Shown one piece after another: positions 14,652 through 24,263 of a stretch of 64,000 nucleotides of DNA. The stretch is from Anaerolineae bacterium (GTDB lineage Bacteria > Chloroflexota > Anaerolineae > Aggregatilineales > Phototrophicaceae). Below the pieces are notes generated by a model. It did not search any database. It was not told the origin of the DNA and was given only the letters and a program-made list of their open reading frames with translations. Every line of letters starts with the position of its first letter. The stretch's first letter is position 1. The stretch spans positions 124,001 through 188,000 of the forward strand of contig JAJECX010000044.1 of assembly GCA_022821805.1 (NCBI GenBank), read 5' to 3'. The translations under genes and the position numbers were made by a program.

Positions 14652-17420
14652 TCAGTCTCCGTAAATCCAGGCCTTAGCCACCTGCGGAAGGTTTCCCAAC
14701 GCGCCGTATCTTACAGTGCATTCGGGAAGGGATTCGAGAAAATCGCCGCCGTAGCGCTTGGTGATTACGCGGCTGTCAAAGATGGCGACGACGCCTCGAT
14801 CGCTGCGGCTGCGTATCAAACGGCCAAATCCCTGACGAAGTCGCAATATGGCTTCTGGCACCGCATACTCTTGAAAGGCATTACTGTAAGCTTCCGATCG
14901 GGCGGAGAAAACGGGATCCGATGGGACGGCAAATGGAAGCCGCGCAATTATCAGAGCGCTCAGGTCATCGCCAGGGATATCCACGCCTTCCCAAAAGCTG
15001 CGTGTGCCCATCAGCACCGCTCTGTCTGCGTTTTTGAAGCTTTCGAGAAGCGCGTCTCGGCTGCCGCCAAAGCTTTGATCGTATACGTCGATTTTCCCGA
15101 GACTCAGGCGCGGCGTCACAGCGCGCGATGTCTCGCGCAATTGAGCGTAGCTAGTAAACAGTACCATCAGCCGGCCTTCCAACTCGGCCGCCAATTCGAT
15201 GATGCCGCGCTCCAGCATTCGCTGGTAATCGCGGCGCTGGCTCGGCTCCGGCATGTCTGAGGGCAGATAAAGCAAGGTGGATTCTTCATAGTTGAATGGC
15301 GATTCAAGATCTACTGTACGGTAATCGTCGGCGAAGAGTCGCTTGGATATATGTTCGAAGTTGCCTTGCGTCGTTAACGTCGCGCTTGTGAGGATGATGC
15401 TTTCCATTCTCTGATGCAGATACTCATCCATCATAGGACCCACATGCAGCGGCGATAGCTGAATCTGCAAACGTTCCGGACTATCACCTGCGGTGACCCC
15501 GTAAATGGCATTGGCGTCCGGATCATTCGTGAAGCGCTCTAGCTGCTCGTGCATATCGCGCAGGAAGCGAAAATGCGCGCGGATTTCGCTGCTATGGTCG
15601 TCAAATTCGGGCAGCTCATATCGCGCGTAACGGGGTAGAGCCTGGCAAAGATGATCCATCGCATCGGTCACGTCTAGAAAGTACTGAGCCAGCCGAAGCC
15701 AGGCTGACCGCACACTGGCAAAGCTGCCGGAATCTCTTTGCGAATCAACCAGCCTTTTGGCATAGCGCCTGTCGCCGCCGCTATTCTTGGCGAATTCATG
15801 CAGTGCCCGAAAGTAACGACGGATTTCCCCTTTCATCTCGCCGAGCGCGGCGCCAATATTTGCGAAGAAGGTCTCGAGCCGGTCAGCGTCTTCACGAGGG
15901 ATTCTTTCGCGCGCCGCAGAAAGAAAAGCGCCAAATACGCCACGATTGGCATTTCCTAGCTCACGTATTCGCGTCAGGATTTGCTGCTGATCTATGCGGC
16001 GGCTCATACCGTTGGTGATGGCCTCTTCCAGGTGATGCGCTTCGTCGACGATAAGATGATGGTAGTCCGGCAGCACTCGGTTATCGATCCTGGCGTCGGC
16101 GATCAAAAGCGCGTGATTCGTGATCACGATATGCGCCGCCTCCGCCTTCATGCGCGCCTTGTAATAGGGGCAGGCGCCCGCCATCTGATTGGCGCAGATG
16201 AAGGTTGTGCAGTCTTCATCTTCGGCGCTCATTCGCTTCCACACCGACCATTCACCTTTGCGCAAGTTTATTTCGCCTCGGTCGCCCGAGGAACTGTATT
16301 CGAGCCAGACAAGGATCTTGGCCAAGGTCCGAAGTTCTTCAACAGTTGCTGGTTTCCGCCGCCGCATGGCTGCCAGCCGCCGCGGACAAAGATAGTTGCC
16401 GCGCCCTTTCATCAGGGTTGCTCGTAATTCGTCACCGGCGATCGCGCGGACCAAAGGAATGTCGTTCTTCAACAACTGGTCCTGAAGGTTGATCGTTTGC
16501 GTCGAGACGGTCACGCGCTGTCCATTCAAAAGCGCCCAGAGCGCGGCCGGCGCCAGATAGGCGATGGATTTGCCGGTTCCTGTGCCCGCCTCGATCATGA
16601 GATGCTCGCCCTGATTGAATGACCGCGTGACCTCGCGCGCCATTTGAAGCTGCTGGTCACGTTTTTCGAAGGCGCCATGACAATCCGCCAATTTGCCGCG
16701 CTGACTGAAAACGCGGTCGATAGCCGACCGCTCCAAGGGTCTGTGTCCCGCATGCGCGATGTCGAGCGGTTTGGCGTCGATCGGCTCCGGAACGAAGGGA
16801 TCGCGCGTCCGCGTCACTCCGTCGCTGCTCAATGCTTCTTTAAGCGCCGCTTGAAAAACTTCGATCAGCGCCCAGCTATGGCCTCCGCTGGCCTGAATGA
16901 TTTCACGCAACAGGTTCGTCGGCAGTTGGCAGGCGTCTTGCCACAGTTGCCAATAGAGAAAGCCCGTCGCAAGCGCGTCGTCGAAGGCGCGATGAGCGCG
17001 CTCCAGATTGATGCCCATCGCAGTCGCCAGGGTGGACAGGTTGTAGCGTGGTGAGGACGGCAAGAGGATCGAGGCGAGTTCAACGGTATCTATCGCTAGA
17101 TTCCCGTCAAGCGAATGATGCTTGGACAGAAATGACACATCAAATTGGACATTGTGAGCGACAATGGGCAAGTCGCCGATAAAGTTGGCGATATCGGCTA
17201 CGAGTTCTTGAATGGGCGGCTGGTCCTCGACGTCTTCAGAATCAATGCCCGTCAATTGAGTGATTTCAGGGGGAATGGGTATCGACGGTTTGACCAGCGA
17301 CTGATACTGATCGACCAGTTCGCCCTCAACGAAGCGGGCGATTCCGATCTCAATAATCTCATCTGAGGCCGCATCCAAACCGGTTGTTTCGAGGTCAAAG
17401 GCGATGTATCCGCCGCGCAT
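14652..17420 (-). CDS. dinG: DinG-family helicase with N-terminal DEDDh exonuclease
   Basis: 922 residues from the ATG at 17420; the TTG before it is part of a TTGGAG ribosome site. The N-terminal exonuclease (about 1-165) has ExoI FDLETTGLD, ExoII AHNVQFDVSFL and ExoIII HRAFDDALA. The helicase (about 250-915) has Walker A EAGTGTGKS and the DEAH box VDEAHHLEE, with motif VI GFGRLIRSRSDRG near the end. Four cysteines between Walker A and DEAH (YLCPRR, DCTTFIC, GACPYY) fit an Fe-S cluster site, as in E. coli DinG and XPD. It probably unwinds and trims DNA during repair. This domain order is typical of Gram-positive DinG. Confidence 0.93.
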   Translation of the reverse strand: MRGGYIAFDLETTGLDAASDEIIEIGIARFVEGELVDQYQSLVKPSIPIPPEITQLTGIDSEDVEDQPPIQELVADIANFIGDLPIVAHNVQFDVSFLSKHHSLDGNLAIDTVELASILLPSSPRYNLSTLATAMGINLERAHRAFDDALATGFLYWQLWQDACQLPTNLLREIIQASGGHSWALIEVFQAALKEALSSDGVTRTRDPFVPEPIDAKPLDIAHAGHRPLERSAIDRVFSQRGKLADCHGAFEKRDQQLQMAREVTRSFNQGEHLMIEAGTGTGKSIAYLAPAALWALLNGQRVTVSTQTINLQDQLLKNDIPLVRAIAGDELRATLMKGRGNYLCPRRLAAMRRRKPATVEELRTLAKILVWLEYSSSGDRGEINLRKGEWSVWKRMSAEDEDCTTFICANQMAGACPYYKARMKAEAAHIVITNHALLIADARIDNRVLPDYHHLIVDEAHHLEEAITNGMSRRIDQQQILTRIRELGNANRGVFGAFLSAARERIPREDADRLETFFANIGAALGEMKGEIRRYFRALHEFAKNSGGDRRYAKRLVDSQRDSGSFASVRSAWLRLAQYFLDVTDAMDHLCQALPRYARYELPEFDDHSSEIRAHFRFLRDMHEQLERFTNDPDANAIYGVTAGDSPERLQIQLSPLHVGPMMDEYLHQRMESIILTSATLTTQGNFEHISKRLFADDYRTVDLESPFNYEESTLLYLPSDMPEPSQRRDYQRMLERGIIELAAELEGRLMVLFTSYAQLRETSRAVTPRLSLGKIDVYDQSFGGSRDALLESFKNADRAVLMGTRSFWEGVDIPGDDLSALIIARLPFAVPSDPVFSARSEAYSNAFQEYAVPEAILRLRQGFGRLIRSRSDRGVVAIFDSRVITKRYGGDFLESLPECTVRYGALGNLPQVAKAWIYGD

Positions 17421-17552
17421 CGGAGTCTCCAATCTGGACGTGGCGCGAATGGCACGAAGTATAACATAGCTTGGAATCGGAGGGCTCGACAGTATACGCG
17501 CCCAAATTGAATCACATGGTTGCGGACACGCGGGCTATCGCCTGCCGATCAA

Positions 17553-19454
17553 TCAGCCCGAGCCAGCATCGGTCGGTTCTTCTTCCAGCGTATCGCGATC
17601 GTCTTCGGCAGCGTCGGCTTCGTCTTCGGCGAGGTACCTGGCTTCCGCCGCGGCGAAAGCGCGCAGCAATTCCCGCCGGACCCCCGGCAATTCAAGATTT
17701 GAGAAGCCGACAAAGCCCTCCTGCATTACGTTTTCCCAGTTGTCCTCGGCAAAGAGGGTCCAGAGAAAGGACTGCGTGTTGACGCCGCTCAAGGACTGCT
17801 GACGAATCAGCAGGATGGAGGGTCGCGACAGTGCGTAACTGCCATCCTCAATCGTAGCCGGCGATGGCAGGACACAGCCGGCGCCGGCGTCAACCGCGAC
17901 CAAGTGGATGTTCGCCTGCTCGTTGTCGACTACTCGTTGATAATCGTGCCAATTCATATAGGTTAAAGCCCCCGGTACATTGCCAACCGCCGCCGCTCTG
18001 TACAAGGGATTGAAGTCCTTCTCGGTGTCGCGGCGAATCGGCGGGATCGGAGATCCGGCGGTTTTCAGCAATATATCGCTCGCTTGATCGAGCAGACTCA
18101 GGCCGAAAAGGGTCATGTCAACGTCCGGAAAGGACGGATCGACGCTTAACCAGCTTGTCACCGTCTCGGACGATTCAGCGCGCCAAACGCGATTAATCTG
18201 GTCAGTTGTCAAGCAGTGCGTGTAGTCGTCGGCGGCATTTCCGAGCAGAATGGTGGCTTGCGCGCCCAGGCTTGTGGAAGTGGTAGCGATATCGCTTTCT
18301 GCGCATATTTCCAAATCCGCTTCTGACAGGTCCGCGTCAAGCACGGCGATATCGGCCTCTCCCGCGCAAAGCGACTCCATGCCCTTTGCTCGTCCCATAG
18401 GCTTAAGGTCTATCTCGAACGCGGTGTTGTCTTGGGTGAGCATGCCAGCGACACGATCAAGAGCATCAAATGCATTGGCCGCGCCGACAATCTTCAAGCT
18501 GCCGGAAAGATTCGCTGGCACTTGAAAATCAGCGCCAGCGCTACTCGCCGCGTCTTCATCAAGTAACACTTGTTCATTCAAATCATAAGTGGCTTCGCTT
18601 GGCGGCGTTACGCCGGACGAAGCGATTGCTGAGGCATTGGTATCGTCAACGATGAAGCGCATGAATTCCGCCAATGTATCGTTCTGCTTTAGACGCGCCC
18701 GATTTACAATGAGATACATTGACAGCGCAGCCTTGTAGTCGCCGCCTTCGACATTTTCGACCGAGGGACTGAAGCAGGCGCCGTTGTCCTCGGAGGCGAC
18801 ATCAAGCAGGGTGATTGATGAGTCGCTGGATAAATCTTGGAACCAAGCCAAAACGCCAAGCGAGCCCGCCATCGCGCTAACCTCGGCGATCGCCATTTCG
18901 TATTCTTCATATTTGGTGACATCCGCGCGCAAGCCATCGCCAGCGATCAGCGTGTCGAAGATCAGGTAATCAATGCGATCATCTTGTGGGATTACAAGTG
19001 TCAGGGGCAGGTCGGCGGATTCCGGGTCGAAAAATGACCAATCGCGCGCGATGTTGCTCGCAGATGGCTTGAGAACGGCTTCCAGCTGCGTATGGCTCAG
19101 ACATTCCCCAGGCGCTTCCGGATGCGCGGCTAGGGCGACAATATGATGGCCGACGAGAAATTCGCTATGCGCGACCTCATTCGCGCTGCAAATTGCTTTT
19201 TCCGCCGATGTCAACGGCCGAACGGCTGTCGCTATATCGATATCACCATTGCAGAATCTGTCGATACCGGTCGCTGTGCCAACTGTATTGACGCTTAATA
19301 GTTCATGCGCGGGGAAATCGACAAGGGCGTCGACCAGCCGATTTACAATTCCTGAGCCGATGACGCTTATAGACTCGGAACTTTGGGCGAAAACGGGATG
19401 TGTGGTACATAAAAGCAGCGAAAGAAAAGCCGCCCATCTCAGGGTGTATCGCAT
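17553..19454 (-). CDS. Secreted protein with two tandem PstS-like substrate-binding domains
   Basis: 633 residues with a signal peptide (about 1-23, ending PVFA). Two similar periplasmic-binding-protein type II halves follow, about 25-285 and 305-600. Each starts with a short strand and a helix (ISVIGSGIVNRLVDAL; LKIVGAANAFDALDRV) and then an FCNGDIDIA / LCAGEADIA segment typical of phosphate-binding PstS relatives. Each half also has paired cysteines. The C-terminal tail (about 600-633) is very acidic. No permease or ATPase genes lie nearby, so it may be a sensor, a scavenger or partner of a distant transporter. The duplication in one chain is unusual. Confidence 0.8.
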   Translation of the reverse strand: MRYTLRWAAFLSLLLCTTHPVFAQSSESISVIGSGIVNRLVDALVDFPAHELLSVNTVGTATGIDRFCNGDIDIATAVRPLTSAEKAICSANEVAHSEFLVGHHIVALAAHPEAPGECLSHTQLEAVLKPSASNIARDWSFFDPESADLPLTLVIPQDDRIDYLIFDTLIAGDGLRADVTKYEEYEMAIAEVSAMAGSLGVLAWFQDLSSDSSITLLDVASEDNGACFSPSVENVEGGDYKAALSMYLIVNRARLKQNDTLAEFMRFIVDDTNASAIASSGVTPPSEATYDLNEQVLLDEDAASSAGADFQVPANLSGSLKIVGAANAFDALDRVAGMLTQDNTAFEIDLKPMGRAKGMESLCAGEADIAVLDADLSEADLEICAESDIATTSTSLGAQATILLGNAADDYTHCLTTDQINRVWRAESSETVTSWLSVDPSFPDVDMTLFGLSLLDQASDILLKTAGSPIPPIRRDTEKDFNPLYRAAAVGNVPGALTYMNWHDYQRVVDNEQANIHLVAVDAGAGCVLPSPATIEDGSYALSRPSILLIRQQSLSGVNTQSFLWTLFAEDNWENVMQEGFVGFSNLELPGVRRELLRAFAAAEARYLAEDEADAAEDDRDTLEEEPTDAGSG

Positions 19455-19495
19455 ATTCAGCGGTTTCCTAGCTAGTCGGTTGAGTTAACGCATGG

Positions 19496-19523
19496 ATTGT
19501 ACAGTCGGCGCAACGAATGTAAA
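19496..19523 (-). promoter_or_regulatory. Predicted promoter of the tandem PstS-like gene
   Basis: Minus strand TTTACA (19518-19523), 16-nt spacer, TACAAT (19496-19501), about 40 bp before the ATG at 19454. Confidence 0.65.
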
Positions 19524-19628
19524 GTCAGACTTTCTCGCTATGACTGCGACCCGACAGGGGATAAAATCTAGCATGGTACTTAATTGTCCGGCGGTTCATT
19601 TGTCGTACAGCGCGCGAAAGCGGGTCGG

Positions 19629-20030
19629 ATGGATTTTAAGCCACAGACTGTATACGAACTGATAGGCGGGGAAGAGCCGCTGCGCTTGCTGGTGGATTCC
19701 TTCTACGACAAGGTCGATACGGATCCGATCCTTCGCCCGATGTATCCGCCCGAACTGGCGGAGTCAAAGCGCCGCCTGTTTCTTTTTCTGGTTCAGTTTT
19801 TCGGCGGGCCATCTCACTACAGTGAAGAGCGCGGGCATCCCCGTTTGCGGATGCGGCATTTTCCCTTCGCCATCAACCTTCAGGCGCGTGACCATTGGCT
19901 CGAGCACATGTGGAACGCCATAGACGAGACTGGCATCGCTGAACCGGCGCGTTCCATGATGCGGGATTACTTCGAGCGATCTTCCGCCTTTCTCATCAAT
20001 CGACCGGATGAGGTCGAAGTAAGCGACTGA
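19629..20030 (+). CDS. Group II truncated hemoglobin (trHbO-like)
   Basis: 133 residues from the ATG at 19629, matching the usual truncated globin length. The signature HYSEERGHPRLRMRHFPF contains the proximal heme His (H77). A Trp at the G8 position (DHWLEHMW, W90) and the FY pair in helix B (SFYDKV) fit the group II type. These proteins bind O2 or NO, or handle peroxide. The gene is alone between divergent and convergent neighbours, and the ribosome site is weak. It ends 9 nt from the thyX stop on the other strand. Confidence 0.93.
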   Translation: MDFKPQTVYELIGGEEPLRLLVDSFYDKVDTDPILRPMYPPELAESKRRLFLFLVQFFGGPSHYSEERGHPRLRMRHFPFAINLQARDHWLEHMWNAIDETGIAEPARSMMRDYFERSSAFLINRPDEVEVSD

Positions 20031-20039
20031 TACTCGCCT

Positions 20040-20762
20040 TCAGTTTTCAATCTGAAGAATGTATTTGCGAAATGCTTCGGCTGTCCAGGGAAGCGCCGGT
20101 TTGAAGAAGTGCTCGTAAATGGCGCTGGCGTATACGCGAATTTCATATTGAGCGTCGCTTGCCATCCGCAGCCGAAGGAAGTGCATCAAGTTATGAGCGT
20201 CAACCTTCGTTACCCAGGTGTAGTAGACGCTGAACCCAGGCAGGAAGAGGCGCGCCATTTCCTTCGAAACTCCTTTATGCAGCGCCTCCGAGTACAGCCG
20301 GAATCCCTCGTCATAGTGCGACAGCAGCTTGCGCGTCAGTTCGTCGCTTACGACCGTCTCCAGCGCGCCTTGGCTTGCTTGCTTGTTGTCGGGGCTTTGC
20401 TTGCGCCAGGGATCGGGTACATAAAAGTCATTTTCATGGAACGGCGTGTAGCGACCTGACTGAGCGTTCATGTTCCAGGTGCGGTGCCGAACCCATTGCC
20501 ACCAGGTCACCAGTGGCGCGCGAACGCGAAACTTGAATTCCACCATCTCAAAGGGTGAGGTATGGCGGTGGCGAAGCAGGTAGAAAAGCAATTTTTTGTC
20601 GCGCTCAGGTCCTTTGCTCTCGCCTAGGAAGCTGACGCGCGCCGCGTTGACGATAGCCAGGTCGCCTTCGATATCCGAATCCGGATGCGGCATCAGATCA
20701 ACTAGCTCAATCCAGCCTTTGTCGAGAATCTCTACGCGCTTGCCGATCAGAGTCTCCGCCAT
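20040..20762 (-). CDS. thyX: Flavin-dependent thymidylate synthase ThyX
   Basis: 240 residues from the ATG at 20762 (GGGAG upstream). The ThyX signature RHRx7S is present as RHRTWNMNAQSGRY. Other family segments are RHRHTSPFEMVEFKFR (FAD and dUMP contacts) and MHFLRLRMASDAQYEIR near the end. It methylates dUMP to dTMP using methylene-tetrahydrofolate and NADPH via FAD. No thyA is visible, while a thymidine kinase gene lies at 42369. It may share a transcript with ruvA, ruvC and yebC upstream. Confidence 0.97.
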   Translation of the reverse strand: MAETLIGKRVEILDKGWIELVDLMPHPDSDIEGDLAIVNAARVSFLGESKGPERDKKLLFYLLRHRHTSPFEMVEFKFRVRAPLVTWWQWVRHRTWNMNAQSGRYTPFHENDFYVPDPWRKQSPDNKQASQGALETVVSDELTRKLLSHYDEGFRLYSEALHKGVSKEMARLFLPGFSVYYTWVTKVDAHNLMHFLRLRMASDAQYEIRVYASAIYEHFFKPALPWTAEAFRKYILQIEN

Positions 20763-20823
20763 GTGTTCTCCCAATGCAAATGCGATTCCGCTCGGCGCAG
20801 ATCGTCGCTCAATGAAGTTTGCC

Positions 20824-21399
20824 TCAGCCGCCGAGACTCTGAAGGGCGATCAAGACCCGCTCTTCGGCGCTTTCCGGCGCATCAAGCGGGATCGACTGGA
20901 TCGCCACTTGCGCTTCTACAACGCTGTATCCGAGCGCCGTTAACGCGTCCATCACGTCCGCGCTCGTATCGCCATCGGCGCCGAGCGGAACCGTTTCCAG
21001 CGCTGAGGGGATCTTGTCTTGCAATTCCAGTATGATCTTCTGCGCGGTCTTCTTTCCAATGCCGGGAACTCGACTAATGATCTCGGCACGATCATTTTGG
21101 ACGGCGCTGCGAATGTTTTCCACGCTGAGCGTACTCAGAATTGTGACCGCCAGTTTGGGACCGATCCCGCTAATCTTGAGCAAGGCGTCGAACAGGTCGC
21201 GCTCGCCGGTGGTCGCAAAGCCGTACAGCGTCAGCGAATCTTCGCGCACGACTAGCCGTGTATGCAAAAAGACGCGCTCGGATTCCAGCTTGTCAATCGT
21301 GCTGAATGGCGCGCTAACTTCAATGCCCAAGCCGCCAATGGAAACGATCACATGGTCAGCCGCCTTACTGGCGAGATAACCCTCAAGCGTGGCAATCAT
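20824..21399 (-). CDS. ruvA: Holliday junction branch migration protein RuvA
   Basis: 191 residues. Domain I begins MIATLEGYLASKAADHVIV. The helix-hairpin-helix pair is clear (LLKISGIGPKLAVTILS and VPGIGKKTAQKIILEL), and the C-terminal RuvB-binding helix domain is ALTALGYSVVEAQVAI. RuvA holds the four-way junction while RuvB hexamers pump DNA. The gene follows ruvC by 15 nt in the same direction. RuvB is elsewhere (45463-46494). Confidence 0.96.
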   Translation of the reverse strand: MIATLEGYLASKAADHVIVSIGGLGIEVSAPFSTIDKLESERVFLHTRLVVREDSLTLYGFATTGERDLFDALLKISGIGPKLAVTILSTLSVENIRSAVQNDRAEIISRVPGIGKKTAQKIILELQDKIPSALETVPLGADGDTSADVMDALTALGYSVVEAQVAIQSIPLDAPESAEERVLIALQSLGG

Positions 21400-21414
21400 A
21401 GTCCGCGGCTTTCT

Positions 21415-21909
21415 TTACATGCTGTAATAACTGGCAAGGCGATAGCTATGAAGATCGGCGATTGCGACTGCCAGCGCGTCCGCGGCATCATCTGGGCGAG
21501 GCTTCTGCTCAAGCGACAACAGGATCCGCACCATCTCCTGCATTTGTGCTTTGTCAGCGCCGCCGTAGCCGGTGATGGAAAGTTTGATTGCATTGGGCTT
21601 GTACTCCGCGATCGGCAAATCGGCGTTTTGCAGCGCAAGCAAGACCACGCCCCGCGCCTGCGCAACCGTCATCGCCGTCGTTACATTGCGCGCGAAGAAC
21701 AACTCCTCCACCGCGGCTCTGTCTGGCTGATAGCGCTTTAGCAAGCTGTTCAACTCGTGATAAATCTGTTGAAGACGTTTCGGCATCGGCGTGCTTGGCT
21801 TCGTGCGGATCACATCATGAGCTATGCACTCCAAAGAACCGTCATCATGCTCACGGACGAATCCATAACCGAGCGAAGCCGTGCCCGGATCAATGCCAAG
21901 CGTGAGCAT
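21415..21909 (-). CDS. ruvC: Crossover junction endodeoxyribonuclease RuvC
   Basis: 164 residues, standard length. The four acidic catalytic residues are visible: D7 in LGIDPGTAS, a Glu in AAVEELFFARN, and the Asp pair in RPDDAADALAVAI. ITGYGGADKAQM is the DNA-contact loop. It cuts Holliday junctions symmetrically after RuvAB migration. It starts 1 bp after the yebC stop, giving the common yebC-ruvC-ruvA order. Confidence 0.96.
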   Translation of the reverse strand: MLTLGIDPGTASLGYGFVREHDDGSLECIAHDVIRTKPSTPMPKRLQQIYHELNSLLKRYQPDRAAVEELFFARNVTTAMTVAQARGVVLLALQNADLPIAEYKPNAIKLSITGYGGADKAQMQEMVRILLSLEQKPRPDDAADALAVAIADLHSYRLASYYSM

Positions 21910-21910
21910 A

Positions 21911-22657
21911 TCAAGCCCCGAAGGCGGCCAATACTTCGTCGGTAATATTGAGATTCGAGGATACGGTCTGTACGTCGTCCGCTTCTTCCAGCTGTTCCAT
22001 CAGACGCATATTCTGGAGTGCTTTGCCGGTGGGCACTTCCACCTCGTTCTGCGGGAACCAGCGAAGTTCACAATCCTCGAGCTCATACCCGGCTTCGGTC
22101 AAAGCCTGCTCGACAGCGCCGAAATCGTCGCGCGCTGTGTATACGGCAATCACGCCATCTTCATCCACGACATCTTCGGCGCCGGCTTCCGCCGCTTCCA
22201 TAAATACATCGTCGAAATCGGCGGCGCCCTTGACTGTGAGGTAACCCTTCTGATCGAATTGCCACATCACGGCACCGTTGGTGGCCAAGCTGCCGGCGTG
22301 CTTGCTGAATGCGTGCTTGATTTCGGCGAGGGCGCGATTCTTGTTGTCGGTCATGATCTCGACAATATAAGCGACGCCTTCCGGACCATAGCCTTCGTAG
22401 AGCATTTCGACCACTTCTCCGCCAGCGATTTCACCGGTACCCTTTTTTATTGCGCGCTCAATATTGTCCTTTGGCATATTGGCAGCGCGCGCCTTGACGA
22501 TTGCTAATTTCAGCCGGGGATTTGCGCTTTCGTCACCGCCGCCTTCGCGCGCGGCCACCATGATATCTCGCCCCAGGCGCGTGAAGATTTTCGCGCGTTT
22601 CGCGTCTTCGGCGCCTTTCTTGCGCTTGATCGTCGACCATTTGCTATGACCGGACAT
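21911..22657 (-). CDS. YebC/PmpR-family protein
   Basis: 248 residues beginning with the family hallmark MSGHSKWSTIKRKKGAEDAK, followed by RLGRDIMVAAREGG and the MPKDNIERAIKKG segment. A GGAGG ribosome site lies 9-10 nt upstream of the ATG. Members have been described as transcription regulators, and recently as ribosome-associated factors easing translation at proline stretches. Adjacent to ruvC and ruvA as in many bacteria. A TATAAT on the minus strand (22701-22706) lacks a good -35. Confidence 0.95.
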   Translation of the reverse strand: MSGHSKWSTIKRKKGAEDAKRAKIFTRLGRDIMVAAREGGGDESANPRLKLAIVKARAANMPKDNIERAIKKGTGEIAGGEVVEMLYEGYGPEGVAYIVEIMTDNKNRALAEIKHAFSKHAGSLATNGAVMWQFDQKGYLTVKGAADFDDVFMEAAEAGAEDVVDEDGVIAVYTARDDFGAVEQALTEAGYELEDCELRWFPQNEVEVPTGKALQNMRLMEQLEEADDVQTVSSNLNITDEVLAAFGA

Positions 22658-22719
22658 ATTCGCGCATCCTCCGATCTACCGCCACCCGTCAATATGACTG
22701 ATTATAGCGCATTATCGCG

Positions 22720-22748
22720 GCGACAAGACACTACGTGAATGCTATACT
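22720..22748 (+). promoter_or_regulatory. Predicted promoter of the gene at 22794
   Basis: GCGACA (22720-22725), 17-nt spacer, TATACT (22743-22748), 45 bp before the ATG. Confidence 0.5.
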
Positions 22749-22793
22749 GGATAAGCGGCAAATTAGGAAGTAGTCGTTTCGGATCTTAGAACA

Positions 22794-24218
22794 ATGGACA
22801 TTACACAGCAGGCTGAGCGGATCATTGAAGCCGCGGCCAGTGATGATTCGGCTTATGACTTTGGCGACGCCTATACGCCTGAGCGAACTGCGTGGATTGT
22901 TCTCTTGGGGGCGTTCGCTTTATTCTGCGCCTTGACACTGGGCTCCGCATTTGGTGTCTATCAATACCTTTTTCGTTCGTCCGTGCCGATGCCCGCAGTG
23001 CTGCAAGTTTCGAAGGGAACGATTGGCATCACCGGGGCTGACTTGCGCGAGACGGTTGAGCGCAGCAGCGAAGACCTGACCAATACGGTGACCAGCATCA
23101 GTACGGATTCGCTTTCGCAAGCGACGATTCAGTTTCGCGATGATACCGGGTCAGAAATTGAGTCGGCCCCGCTGCTGGCTGCCGTCACGCTGCAGGGAAA
23201 TACTTTCGTGACTTTTAATCATGCGAGTCGACCCCGCTTTGATTTTAGCCGGGAACCACAGCGTGTGCAGTTTTCGCGACTTAAGGGTCAGCTTGATGTT
23301 ATCGTAACCGGTGTCGGCGCTGATCCATTCCTGATGGATATCTACACCGATGATCTCAACACCGATAAGGGTGTGCATTTTCAGTCTGTTACCAACGGCC
23401 GCTATCGCCTTAGCGTGTCGGAAGACGAAGTCCGCCTATTAAATCTGGAAGGCGAAGTAAGCGCATTTTTTGGCGATGATCCGGACCTGCGCAACGCCGT
23501 TACACCGGGCGAGGAGTTGGTGGCTAGAATCGGCAACCGCAGCATTCGTACGAATGAAAATACGGCGGATATTTTGAAAGACGGCGACTTCAGTTTGCAG
23601 AGCCCAAGCATAGGCCAGCTTTATTTGCCCGCCGAGCCTTTGAATTGGAATTGCGGCGGACTGCCGGAACAAGATCCTCCGGGTTCATACTCCTTGCTTG
23701 AGTTTGACGGCCGCGTCGGAGTGAGTCTGCAACGGTACAACAATGCTACTACGCACGGTGAGATTTCCTGCATTCACGAATTCGAGGACGAAGGGCTGGA
23801 CGTTAGAAGCTATGAATCATTGAGCGTCCTGGCTACGTTCAAACTCAATTATCAGTCCTTGAGTTTGTGTGGCAAAGAAGGCAGCGAATGTCCGCTGATG
23901 TTGCATATAACATATACGATGCGCGATTCGCCTCCTGATACACGTGGCAATTGGTTTCGCGGTTTCTATTACGAGGGCCAAGCTACCGGTACACACAAAA
24001 AAATATGCTCCAGCTGCCTGCAAGAGCACGTCGATACAAATCCGTCGGTTTGGTATACCTTTGACTCCGGCAACCTCCTCAACTTGATCGCGGAGGACCG
24101 TCAGCCCGCGTTTATCAATGCGATTCGGTTTTATGCATCGGGGCATCAGTTCGACACGGTCGTGAGTGAATTGATGCTTCTTGCGGTCGACTCGTCTCAG
24201 GCGGGCGCGGGCGGCTAG
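22794..24218 (+). CDS. Single-pass membrane protein with large extracytoplasmic region
   Basis: 474 residues. A short acidic cytoplasmic part (1-30) precedes one membrane helix (about 32-57, WIVLLGAFALFCALTLGSAF). The remainder is outside and beta-rich. Part of it (about 210-265: VRLLNLEGEVSAFFGDDPD, ...AVTPGEELVARIGN) resembles the FecR-like fold in which a scalar setting is read as a barrel. The last ~200 residues have paired cysteines (CGKEGSEC, CSSC) and look like a jelly-roll carbohydrate-binding module, with no catalytic motif seen. It probably acts at the cell surface with the zinc-ribbon protein 46 nt downstream. Confidence 0.7.
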   Translation: MDITQQAERIIEAAASDDSAYDFGDAYTPERTAWIVLLGAFALFCALTLGSAFGVYQYLFRSSVPMPAVLQVSKGTIGITGADLRETVERSSEDLTNTVTSISTDSLSQATIQFRDDTGSEIESAPLLAAVTLQGNTFVTFNHASRPRFDFSREPQRVQFSRLKGQLDVIVTGVGADPFLMDIYTDDLNTDKGVHFQSVTNGRYRLSVSEDEVRLLNLEGEVSAFFGDDPDLRNAVTPGEELVARIGNRSIRTNENTADILKDGDFSLQSPSIGQLYLPAEPLNWNCGGLPEQDPPGSYSLLEFDGRVGVSLQRYNNATTHGEISCIHEFEDEGLDVRSYESLSVLATFKLNYQSLSLCGKEGSECPLMLHITYTMRDSPPDTRGNWFRGFYYEGQATGTHKKICSSCLQEHVDTNPSVWYTFDSGNLLNLIAEDRQPAFINAIRFYASGHQFDTVVSELMLLAVDSSQAGAGG

Positions 24219-24263
24219 CGCGGTGTGACCGAGGCTCAAGCGACGGTCATGGGAGATTGACAG

